In this document: positions 1 to 5,080 of the stretch, one piece after another | Layout of the letters: each line of letters starts with the position of its first letter | How positions within the stretch are numbered: the first letter of the stretch is position 1 | NCBI GenBank assembly: GCA_025965495.1 | Contig: JAOPWW010000138.1 | Span: forward strand, 1-5,080 | DNA length: 5,080 bases | Direction: 5' to 3' | Source: Frankiales bacterium | GTDB taxonomy: Bacteria > Actinomycetota > Actinomycetes > Mycobacteriales > SCTD01 | Position numbers and translations under genes: made by a program | Notes under the pieces: model-generated | The model's database searches: none | Told to the model about the DNA's origin: nothing | The model's input: the letters and a program-made list of their open reading frames with translations, nothing else

Positions 1-13
1 ACCCCGGGCCAGG

Positions 14-874
14 TCAGCCGTCGCGCAGCGCGCAGAGCAGCTCGAGGTCGCGGCGGTGGCTGGCGGCGTCGCCGGGGGTCTCCACGACGACGGGGACGCC
101 CCGGGTCGCGGGGTGGCGGAACAGCTCCGTGAACGGGTCCTTGCCGATCATCCCCTGGCCGATCGCCTCGTGGCGGTCGCGCCCCGAGCCGAGCGGGTCC
201 TTGCTGTCGTTGGCGTGGACCAGCCCGAGCCGGCCGCGCCCGACCGTCTTGACCAGGGCGTCCAGGGTCTTCTTCATCCCGCCCGGGGCGGCGAGGTCGT
301 GGCCGGCGGCGAAGGCGTGGCAGGTGTCGAGGCAGACGCCGAGCATCGGGTGGTCGTCGAGCTGGGCGAACCAGGGCCCGAGGTCCTGCACCGTGGCCGC
401 CAGCGCCTGGCCGCCCCCCGCCGTCGGCTCCACCAGCAGCCGGGGGCCGTCGGGGTCGAGCTCGTCGAGCAGCGGCAGCAGGTGCGTGCGCAGCTGGGCC
501 ATGGCGTCCTCGCGGTGCGAGCCCGCGACCGCGCTGCCGGCGTGCACGACGACGCCCTTGGCGCCGATCGCGGCGCCCCGCTGGAGGGCGTGCCGCACGG
601 CGCCGACGCTCCTGGTGAGGGTCGCCTCGGTCGGGGAGCCGAAGTTGACCAGGTAGGGGGCGTGCACGAACGAGGGGACGCCGTCGTCGGTGCAGCGGCC
701 CCGGAAGGCCTCGTCCTGCGCGGGGTCGCCCGCGCTCGGGGCCCAGCCGCGCGGGTTCGAGACGAAGACCTGGACGGCGCGGGCCCCGATCTCCCGGGCG
801 TAGTCGAGGCCCTTGCCCAGGCCACCGCCGACGGGGACGTGGGAGCCGACGGCGGAGGGCTTGCGGGGAGGCAC
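14..874 (-). CDS. nfo: Deoxyribonuclease IV (apurinic/apyrimidinic endonuclease, Nfo family)
   Basis: This 286-residue protein is a cytosolic base-excision-repair enzyme. The family cuts the phosphodiester bond 5' of abasic sites and clears blocked 3' ends using three zinc ions. It is a TIM barrel of the AP endonuclease 2 family, and the length is normal (about 280). All nine family metal ligands can be placed: H71 (HAPYLVNFGSP), H111 (VVHAGS), E149 (LLVEPTAGGG), D183 and H186 (GVCLDTCHAFAAGHDL), H220 (LVHANDSKD), D233 and H235 (GRDRHEAIGQG) and E265 (VVVETPGD). The N-terminal GSHVPVGGGL and AVQVFVSNPRGW motifs are also typical. The start is GTG at 874, the nearest start that leaves the N-terminal GSHV strand intact. 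Its upstream sequence (CTACTCCGCAG) holds no convincing Shine-Dalgarno, so translation may depend on the kinase gene ending 30 bp upstream. I see nothing degenerate, and the enzyme should be active. Confidence 0.97.
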   Translation of the reverse strand: MPPRKPSAVGSHVPVGGGLGKGLDYAREIGARAVQVFVSNPRGWAPSAGDPAQDEAFRGRCTDDGVPSFVHAPYLVNFGSPTEATLTRSVGAVRHALQRGAAIGAKGVVVHAGSAVAGSHREDAMAQLRTHLLPLLDELDPDGPRLLVEPTAGGGQALAATVQDLGPWFAQLDDHPMLGVCLDTCHAFAAGHDLAAPGGMKKTLDALVKTVGRGRLGLVHANDSKDPLGSGRDRHEAIGQGMIGKDPFTELFRHPATRGVPVVVETPGDAASHRRDLELLCALRDG

Positions 875-904
875 CTGCGGAGTAGACCAGACCGACCTGG
901 GGCC

Positions 905-2773
905 TCAGGTCAGCAGGTAGCTGACGGTCGAACCGCGCTTGACCCGGCTCCCGGGGGAGGGGTCCTGCCGGCTGACGGTGTCGCCGCCGAAGAAGGGGGG
1001 CGTGACCCCCCGTCCCTTCAGCCCGAGGCCCTCGAGCCTCGCCTTCGCCTGGGCGTCGGTGAGACCGGACAGGTCGGGCACGACGATCCGCTCGGGGCCC
1101 TTGCTCACCTGCAGCGTGACCCGGCCGCCCCGCGGCAGCTCCCCGCCCGGCGGGTCCTGCGCGACGACGGCGCCCTTGTCGACCGTCTCGCTGAACACCT
1201 CGTCGACGGCGGTCCGGAACCCGGCGTCCTCGAGGGTCCGGCCGGCGTCGGCCTGGGTCCGCCCGACTGTGGAAGGGACCCGGAGCAGCTCGACGCCCTT
1301 GCTGACCGTGAGGTTGACCGGGCTGCCGGGTCGCAGGGCGGTGCCGACGGGGGCGCCCACGGCCACGACCTGGCCGACCGGACGCGAGGAGTAGGCCCGG
1401 GAGACGGTGCCGACCCGGAGCCCGAGGCGGGTGACGCGGTCGGTCGCGGCCTCCTGGGACAGCCCGACCAGCGGCGGGAGCACCCGCCGGTCCGGGCCCT
1501 TCGACAGCACCAGCGTGACGGTGCTGCCCTTGCGGGCCTCGCGCCGCGGGTCGGGGTCCTGGTCGGCGACGGCGCCCGCGGGGACGGTCTCGCTGAAGCC
1601 CTGGCGGGTCCGCACGCGGAACCCGGCCGCCTCGACCCGCTGCGTGGCGGTCTCGGCGGCGACCCCGAGCACGCGGGGGACCGCGACCGAGCGGGCGCCG
1701 AGGTACCAGCCGCCGAGCAGGGCCGCGACCGCGGCGAGCGCCACGACCAGGCCGACCAGCGGGCCGCGCCGGGCCCGGGCCCTCGCTGGAGGAGCAGGAG
1801 GTGCGACCGGTCGGGGCGCGACCATCGTGCGCTGGACCGCCGTCGTCGGGAGGGCGGCCTGCGGCGGGACGACGGGCAGGAGCTCCCGGACGTGCTGGAG
1901 CTCGGCCAGGAAGGCGCCGGCGTCCGGCGGCCGGGCCGCGGGGTCGCGCCGGGTGGCCCGGACCACGAGCTCGTCCAGCGACGGCGGGATCCCGGCGACC
2001 AGCGTGCTCGGCGCGGGGACGTCCTCGTGGACGTGGCGGTAGGCGACCCGGACCGAGCTGTTGCCGCCGTACGGGGGCGCCCCGGTCAGCAGCTCGAACA
2101 GCACGACGCCGGCGGCGTAGACGTCGCTGCGGGGGTCGGCCTCCCCGGTGTCGACCTGCTCGGGGGCCATGTAGGCCGCCGTGCCCATCATCAGCCCGGT
2201 CGTGGCGGTGAGGGTGCTGGCCTCGACCGCGCGGGCGAGGCCGAAGTCGGCGACCTTGATGCGGCCGTCGTCCCCGAGCAGGACGTTCTCGGGCTTCACG
2301 TCGCGGTGGACGAGCCCGCCGGCGTGCGCGGCGGCGAGCGCCCGCAGCACCGGCTCGAGCAGGGCGACGGCGCGGGCCGGCGCCTGCGCGCCCTGGGTGC
2401 GGAGCAGGTCGCGGAGCGTGCCGCCCCGGACGTGCTCCATCACCAGGTAGGCGAGGCCGGTCGCGCCGTCGGTGCCCTGGTCGTAGACCGAGACGACCTC
2501 GGCGCTCGAGAGCCGGGCCGCCGCCCGCGCCTCGCGGGTGAAGCGGGCGACGAAGTCGGGGTCGTCGGCCAGCGCCCGGTGCATCACCTTGACGGCGACC
2601 TCGCGGTCGAGCCGGGTGTCGGTCGCGGTGTACACCGTCGCCATGCCGCCGCGGGCCAGCGCGGCGTCGAGCCGGTAGCGCCCGTCGAGCAGCCGACCCA
2701 CCAGGGGGTCGGCCGTCGTCTGCGCACGCGCCTCACCACCGGGCTCCACGACGCCCGACTGTAGGCGGGACAC
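905..2773 (-). CDS. Transmembrane Ser/Thr protein kinase with four PASTA repeats (Stk1/PknB type)
   Basis: This 622-residue receptor kinase has a cytoplasmic Hanks-type kinase domain at about 33-294. The catalytic set is complete: glycine loop RGGMATVY (41-48), K62 in VAVK, E81 of helix C, HRD 156-158 with K160 and N163, DFG 176-178, GT 197-198, APE 203-205, D217 and R281. The activation loop carries Thr187, 189, 191 and 192, likely autophosphorylation sites. A Pro/Ala/Arg-rich juxtamembrane linker (about 300-337) contains Thr310, 311 and 316. One membrane helix follows (about 338-358), then four PASTA repeats (about 363-427, 430-493, 497-559, 563-622) reaching the C-terminus. PASTA domains bind peptidoglycan or muropeptides and such kinases tune cell-wall growth and division. 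The start is GTG at 2773, with a weak AGGG 9 nt upstream. GTG at 2749 (residue 9) is an alternative. It follows a transglycosylase gene by 26 bp, which fits a wall-sensing role. Whether it is the pknL or pknB orthologue cannot be decided here, so no symbol is given. Confidence 0.96.
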   Translation of the reverse strand: MSRLQSGVVEPGGEARAQTTADPLVGRLLDGRYRLDAALARGGMATVYTATDTRLDREVAVKVMHRALADDPDFVARFTREARAAARLSSAEVVSVYDQGTDGATGLAYLVMEHVRGGTLRDLLRTQGAQAPARAVALLEPVLRALAAAHAGGLVHRDVKPENVLLGDDGRIKVADFGLARAVEASTLTATTGLMMGTAAYMAPEQVDTGEADPRSDVYAAGVVLFELLTGAPPYGGNSSVRVAYRHVHEDVPAPSTLVAGIPPSLDELVVRATRRDPAARPPDAGAFLAELQHVRELLPVVPPQAALPTTAVQRTMVAPRPVAPPAPPARARARRGPLVGLVVALAAVAALLGGWYLGARSVAVPRVLGVAAETATQRVEAAGFRVRTRQGFSETVPAGAVADQDPDPRREARKGSTVTLVLSKGPDRRVLPPLVGLSQEAATDRVTRLGLRVGTVSRAYSSRPVGQVVAVGAPVGTALRPGSPVNLTVSKGVELLRVPSTVGRTQADAGRTLEDAGFRTAVDEVFSETVDKGAVVAQDPPGGELPRGGRVTLQVSKGPERIVVPDLSGLTDAQAKARLEGLGLKGRGVTPPFFGGDTVSRQDPSPGSRVKRGSTVSYLLT

Positions 2774-2799
2774 GGCGTCCGGCCCTGCTGCCGCGCGGC

Positions 2800-3717
2800 T
2801 CAGCCGTGCAGGAAGCGCGGCCGCAGGTAGCCGATGCTGGCGATGTAGGAGTGCGTCTGCGGCAGCAGGCCCTTCTTCGCGATCGACCCCAGGCCCTGGT
2901 AGTAGCCGGCCAGCGCCATCCGCTCGCTGCCGGTCGCCCGCAGCAGCTGCTTGAGCAGGAGCACGCCCGCGGTGACGTTGTCCTGGGCCTTCAGCAGGTC
3001 GAGATGGCGCCCGGACTGCCGGCTCAGGACCCGACCGGTGCTCGGCAGGACCTGCATGACGCCGATCGCGTCGACGCCGGACACGACGCGCTGCTGGAAG
3101 CCGCTCTCGTGGTAGGCCACCGACAGGGCCAGCGAGGGGCTGACGCCGTGCTTGCGGGCGGCCTTGGCCACCATGGCGCGCACGGTCGCCTTGCTCGGCA
3201 CGGCGCGGTGGCGCAGCACGGCGCGGTGGTGGGCGGCCGACGCGCTGACGCTGGAGGGCACCGACGCCCGGCTGCCGGACGACGACGACGAGGACGACGA
3301 CGACGAGCCGCCGACCCGGACGGGGATGGCCAGGCGCCGCCCGACCTGGAGCGCGCCGGTGAGGCGGTTGCGGACCCGGATCGTGCGGGTGGTGACGCCG
3401 TAGCGCTTCGCGATGCCGGACAGGGTGTCACCGGAGCGGACCGTGTAGCCCCGCTCGACCGTGCGGCCGCTGCTCCGGCTGCCGCTGCCCGGCACCTTGA
3501 GCAGCTCCCCGGCGAAGATCCCGTTGCCCTGCAGGCCGTTGAGCGCGCGCAGCTGCGCGACCGACGTGCCGTGCCGCTGGGCGATCTCGGACAGCGTGTC
3601 ACCGGAACGGACCCGGATGAAGGACGGCGCCCCGGCCGTCACGACGACGGCGAGCAGGGCGACGGCCGCGAGCGACCGCACGGCGGTCGGCAGGCGGAAC
3701 AGGGTCGAGCGGAGCAT
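2800..3717 (-). CDS. Secreted lytic transglycosylase with two LysM domains
   Basis: This 305-residue exported cell-wall protein probably cleaves peptidoglycan glycan strands. Residues 1-30 form a signal peptide: basic MLRSTLFRLPTAVR, a hydrophobic Leu/Ala/Val core, and likely cleavage after TAGA (A30). Two LysM peptidoglycan-binding modules follow at about 33-76 (VRSGDTLSEIAQRHG) and 91-133 (YTVRSGDTLSGIAKRYG), then a ten-serine linker (138-147). The SLT-type domain at about 175-300 has catalytic E204 in AYHESGF, the AIGVMQVLPSTG motif (218-228), NVTAGV (247-252) and the AGYYQGLGSI segment (270-279). The start is ATG at 3717 because the signal peptide begins exactly there. A possible ribosome-binding GGGGA lies 8 nt upstream. 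The frame stays open to a GTG at 3909, but that extension is Arg/Pro-rich and covers the likely promoter. It is the first gene of the operon, 26 bp ahead of the kinase. The domains identify a family 1-like transglycosylase, but the substrate and the named orthologue (an Rpf-like role is possible) are not certain. Confidence 0.93.
   Translation of the reverse strand: MLRSTLFRLPTAVRSLAAVALLAVVVTAGAPSFIRVRSGDTLSEIAQRHGTSVAQLRALNGLQGNGIFAGELLKVPGSGSRSSGRTVERGYTVRSGDTLSGIAKRYGVTTRTIRVRNRLTGALQVGRRLAIPVRVGGSSSSSSSSSSGSRASVPSSVSASAAHHRAVLRHRAVPSKATVRAMVAKAARKHGVSPSLALSVAYHESGFQQRVVSGVDAIGVMQVLPSTGRVLSRQSGRHLDLLKAQDNVTAGVLLLKQLLRATGSERMALAGYYQGLGSIAKKGLLPQTHSYIASIGYLRPRFLHG
3278..3307. repeat. Two tandem 15-bp units encoding a polyserine linker
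   Basis: On the plus strand the unit is four GAC triplets followed by GAG, and it occurs twice in perfect tandem (3278-3292 and 3293-3307). On the minus strand it encodes ten consecutive serines (TCG and TCC codons) that link the second LysM domain to the catalytic domain of the transglycosylase. Because the unit is a multiple of three, slippage would change linker length without breaking the frame. Confidence 0.9.
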
Positions 3718-3844
3718 GCGGGGGTCCCCAGACGGCAGTGGAGTGGGTCGGCAACGACCTCGCGTCGGGTGGCGAGGGCGGGTCGGACGGCTCTCCCGGG
3801 CCGCGCCCCCGGACGGGGACGGGACAGGAGCAGCGCGACGACCC
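3718..3844 (-). promoter_or_regulatory. Probable 5' leader of the transglycosylase-kinase-nfo operon
   Basis: This is the non-coding stretch between the predicted promoter and the ATG at 3717. It would form a leader of about 125 nt. It contains one clean small hairpin with a 5-bp stem (3746-3750 pairing with 3755-3759); the loop reads TTGC on the minus strand and GCAA on the plus strand. A short GGG-GAC-CCC element lies just before the start codon and could partly mask the GGGGA ribosome-binding sequence. I do not recognise a known riboswitch. The exact transcription start is inferred from the promoter match only. Confidence 0.4.
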
Positions 3845-3850
3845 GCGGCG

Positions 3851-3880
3851 ACCGTACGCGCCGTGGGACGGGTGTGACAA
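3851..3880 (-). promoter_or_regulatory. Predicted housekeeping-type promoter of the minus-strand operon
   Basis: Read on the minus strand, a -35 box TTGTCA (3875-3880, five of six matches to TTGACA) is followed after 18 bp by a -10 box TACGGT (3851-3856, matching the actinobacterial TAnnnT pattern). It faces the transglycosylase gene and would start transcription near 3844. This supports the ATG at 3717 over the upstream GTG at 3909, which lies before the promoter. No experimental data are available to me. A chance match is possible, though the spacing and orientation are good. Confidence 0.55.
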
Positions 3881-3887
3881 GAGGGTC

Positions 3888-3893
3888 GGAAGG
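3888..3893 (+). promoter_or_regulatory. Shine-Dalgarno-like site for the GGDEF gene
   Basis: GGAAGG lies 7 nt before the GTG at 3901. It is the best ribosome-binding match near any candidate start of the plus-strand gene, and it is the main reason for preferring 3901 over the in-frame GTGs at 3991 and 4063. Confidence 0.5.
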
Positions 3894-3900
3894 TACTGCT

Positions 3901-4959
3901 GTGACTCACGGGATCCCGGGAGCGACACGCCGGCGTGTCGCGCGGAGCTCCTGCCGCTCAACAGTCCGGGCGCCGCGCCGACGGGTCCCGGTGGGAACGG
4001 ACTCGAGGGAGCGCGCTGCGCGCAGCGGTGACGCGCTGCTGGACGACGAGCTCGCGCGCCGCGTGCTGGCGGCCTGGGGCGCCCGCTTCGGCGACCCCGT
4101 CCCGTGGGTCGCCGGTGAGCTGCTGCGCGGCGTGCTGCTGTCCGCCGCCGCGGACGCCCCGCCGTCGGTCGGCCTGGCCGAGGCGGCCGCCGGCCTCGGT
4201 GTGCTGCGGGCCCAGCAGGGCCACGACGCCGCTGCCCTCGTCGAGGACCTCCTGTCGCTGCGGGCGCCCCTGGAGCAGGCGGCCGGGGGACCCGTCCCGC
4301 GGCTGACCTCCTGTCTCGAGCAGGCGCTGCGGTCCGGCGTGGGGGCGCTCACCACCGAGCGCGCCGCGCCCACCGCGGGCTCCCACGCGCCGACGCGCGA
4401 CCCGCTCACCGGCCTGCTGACCCGGGCCGTCCTCGTCGAGCACCTCACCCACGAGGTGCTGTCGGCCGCCCGCTACGGCGCTCCCAGCCTGGTCGTGCTC
4501 GACCTCGACGGCCTGACCCGCTTCATGGACGTCCACGGGCACCTCGCCGGCGACCTGCACCTGCTGCGGACCGCCGAGATCCTCGTGGCGGCCTCCCGGC
4601 GCAGCGACCTGCTCGCGCGGCTCGGCGTCGACCAGGTGGCCCTCGTGCTGCCGCGCACCGACCTGACCCGCGCCCTCGTGGTCGCCCGGCGGGTCCTGGC
4701 CCGCTCGCTCGCGGACGCCCGGGCCGGGGAGCGCGCCGAGCCGGGCTCCACCCTGGAGGCCCCCCGCCTGTCGGTGGGCGTCGGATGGCTGTCGGCCCCC
4801 GCCTCGGCGGCCGACCTGCTCGACGCCGCGCAGCAGGCGCTCGGCCACGCCCGCCGCGCCGGTGGCCGGGTCGTGGAGACCAACCGGCCCGAGGCCGCGG
4901 AGATCCCGCGGGTCGCGCCGTCCGTAGCGGTCGAGACCCGGCCGCTCGTGGTCCGCTGA
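3901..4959 (+). CDS. Protein with helical N-terminal region and degenerate GGDEF domain (GVDQV)
   Basis: This protein has 352 residues if translation starts at GTG 3901. No signal peptide or membrane helix is seen, so it is probably cytosolic. Residues 1-45 are Arg-rich. Residues about 45-155 form an Ala/Leu-rich, probably all-helical region faintly like RsbRD-type sensor domains. A GGDEF domain spans about 166-330: DPLTGLLTR (167-175), LDLDGL with D201 and D203, D210, GH 213-214, GD 217-218, SVGVGW (291-296) and a final ARRAGGRVV. The signature loop is G242-V-D-Q-V246 instead of GGDEF, and the guanine-contacting Asn is Met209. An RxxD inhibitory-site motif (R233, D236) sits exactly five residues before the loop. 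By family knowledge, diguanylate cyclase activity is doubtful; c-di-GMP or GTP binding is an inference. The start is uncertain: 3901 has the best ribosome site, but codons before about 4030 have weaker G/C third positions, so 3991 or 4063 remain possible. The gene is divergent from the cell-wall operon. Confidence 0.82.
   Translation: MTHGIPGATRRRVARSSCRSTVRAPRRRVPVGTDSRERAARSGDALLDDELARRVLAAWGARFGDPVPWVAGELLRGVLLSAAADAPPSVGLAEAAAGLGVLRAQQGHDAAALVEDLLSLRAPLEQAAGGPVPRLTSCLEQALRSGVGALTTERAAPTAGSHAPTRDPLTGLLTRAVLVEHLTHEVLSAARYGAPSLVVLDLDGLTRFMDVHGHLAGDLHLLRTAEILVAASRRSDLLARLGVDQVALVLPRTDLTRALVVARRVLARSLADARAGERAEPGSTLEAPRLSVGVGWLSAPASAADLLDAAQQALGHARRAGGRVVETNRPEAAEIPRVAPSVAVETRPLVVR
3909..3951. 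promoter_or_regulatory. Cluster of three palindromes, including a perfect 20-bp one: possible operator
   Basis: A perfect 20-bp palindrome occupies 3922-3941 (half-sites GCGACACGCC and GGCGTGTCGC). It is flanked by CGGGATCCCG (3909-3918) and GGAGCTCC (3944-3951). The cluster lies about 40 bp upstream of the -35 box of the minus-strand operon and at the 5' end of the GGDEF gene. It could bind a dimeric regulator acting on one or both genes, or fold as a hairpin in RNA. If translation of the GGDEF gene begins at 3901 it is also coding sequence. The palindromes are seen directly; the operator role is inferred. Confidence 0.4.
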
Positions 4960-4989
4960 TGTTCCGCCGCCGTCCCGGGGCGCCCGCAC

Positions 4990-5005
4990 CGGTCGACGAC
5001 GACCG
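4990..5005. terminator. Weak hairpin between converging genes, possible terminator
   Basis: A 6-bp stem (CGGTCG at 4990-4995 pairing with CGACCG at 5000-5005) with a 4-nt loop lies in the 50-bp gap between the GGDEF stop codon and the stop codon of the converging minus-strand gene. The position suits a bidirectional terminator. There is no T-tract on either side, so intrinsic termination is doubtful. Confidence 0.25.
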
Positions 5006-5009
5006 CGCC

Positions 5010-5080
5010 CTAGTCACCGGCGGACTTGCCCTTCCCGCGCATCGCCAGGGCCAGGGTGTTGTTCTCCAGCAGGTGCAGCT
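5010..5080 (-). CDS. C-terminal end of an unidentified protein (partial at window edge)
   Basis: The last 22 codons and the TAG stop of a minus-strand gene enter from the right edge. The visible C-terminus reads LHLLENNTLALAM followed by RGKGKSAGD, a short amphipathic helix and a basic, probably flexible tail. All but one of the codons end in G or C (the exception is GGT), as in the neighbouring genes, whereas the plus strand of the same stretch has poor codon use. This favours a real minus-strand gene. The fragment is too short to assign a family. It converges on the GGDEF gene, with 50 bp between the stop codons. Confidence 0.6.
   Translation of the reverse strand, partial: LHLLENNTLALAMRGKGKSAGD

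Noticed and set aside
56..2764. Very long plus-strand open frame of about 900 codons opposite the kinase and nuclease genes.
   Set aside because: It is antisense to two clearly conserved genes, its translation is low-complexity Gly/Arg/Asp/Ala-rich without motifs, and such frames are common in GC-rich DNA because stop codons are rare.
2806..3900. Upstream extension of the GGDEF open frame across the transglycosylase gene.
   Set aside because: It is antisense to the LysM-transglycosylase and its product is low-complexity. The GGDEF gene most likely starts at 3901 or later.
3718..3909. A 64-residue N-terminal extension of the transglycosylase from GTG 3909.
   Set aside because: A proper signal peptide starts at ATG 3717. 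The extension is Arg/Pro-rich and would begin upstream of the predicted promoter.
3718..3960. Possible c-di-AMP (ydaO-type) riboswitch ahead of the transglycosylase.
   Set aside because: I could not find the conserved core segments of that riboswitch on the minus strand. Only isolated short resemblances are present.
3958..4989. Minus-strand open frame of about 340 codons opposite the GGDEF gene.
   Set aside because: The plus strand encodes recognisable GGDEF motifs in frame. The minus product is Gly/Arg/Gln-rich with no motifs.
4959..5080. Plus-strand ATG overlapping the GGDEF stop codon (TGATG), open to the window edge.
   Set aside because: Beyond about 5010 its codons have poor G/C third positions (CTA, GGA, CTT, CTT, CAT, GTT), while the minus strand there has excellent codon use ending in a stop codon.

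Overview
The window comes from a very GC-rich genome with near-saturated G/C at third codon positions and several GTG starts. A PASTA-domain Ser/Thr kinase beside a LysM lytic transglycosylase points to an actinobacterium, perhaps a Nocardioides-like lineage. The genus is a guess from gene style. No mobile element, CRISPR array, tRNA or rRNA is visible.

Layout. Three genes read leftward on the minus strand and look like one operon. In transcription order they are a secreted LysM plus lytic-transglycosylase protein (3717 to 2800), a transmembrane Ser/Thr kinase with four extracellular PASTA repeats (2773 to 905), and deoxyribonuclease IV (874 to 14). The gaps are 26 and 30 bp. A good promoter match (TTGTCA, 18 bp spacer, TACGGT) at 3851-3880 would give a leader of roughly 125 nt before the first gene. 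Reading the other way, from about 3901 to 4959 on the plus strand, is a protein with a poorly characterised helical N-terminal half and a degenerate GGDEF domain. A 20-bp perfect palindrome flanked by two shorter ones lies at the divergent junction. At the right edge, the last 22 codons of an unidentified minus-strand gene converge on the GGDEF gene.

Function. The first two operon genes make sense together: the transglycosylase cuts peptidoglycan and the PASTA kinase probably senses peptidoglycan or its fragments. Deoxyribonuclease IV adds a base-excision-repair nuclease to the same transcript. The divergent GGDEF protein has lost key active-site residues (GVDQV in place of GGDEF, Met in place of the guanine-contacting Asn). 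It keeps an RxxD inhibitory-site motif at exactly the canonical spacing, so it looks more like a cyclic-di-GMP receptor than a synthase.

Most of the window is ordinary conserved actinobacterial content. The points most worth a second look are the degenerate GGDEF protein and the palindromic divergent control region it shares with the cell-wall operon.
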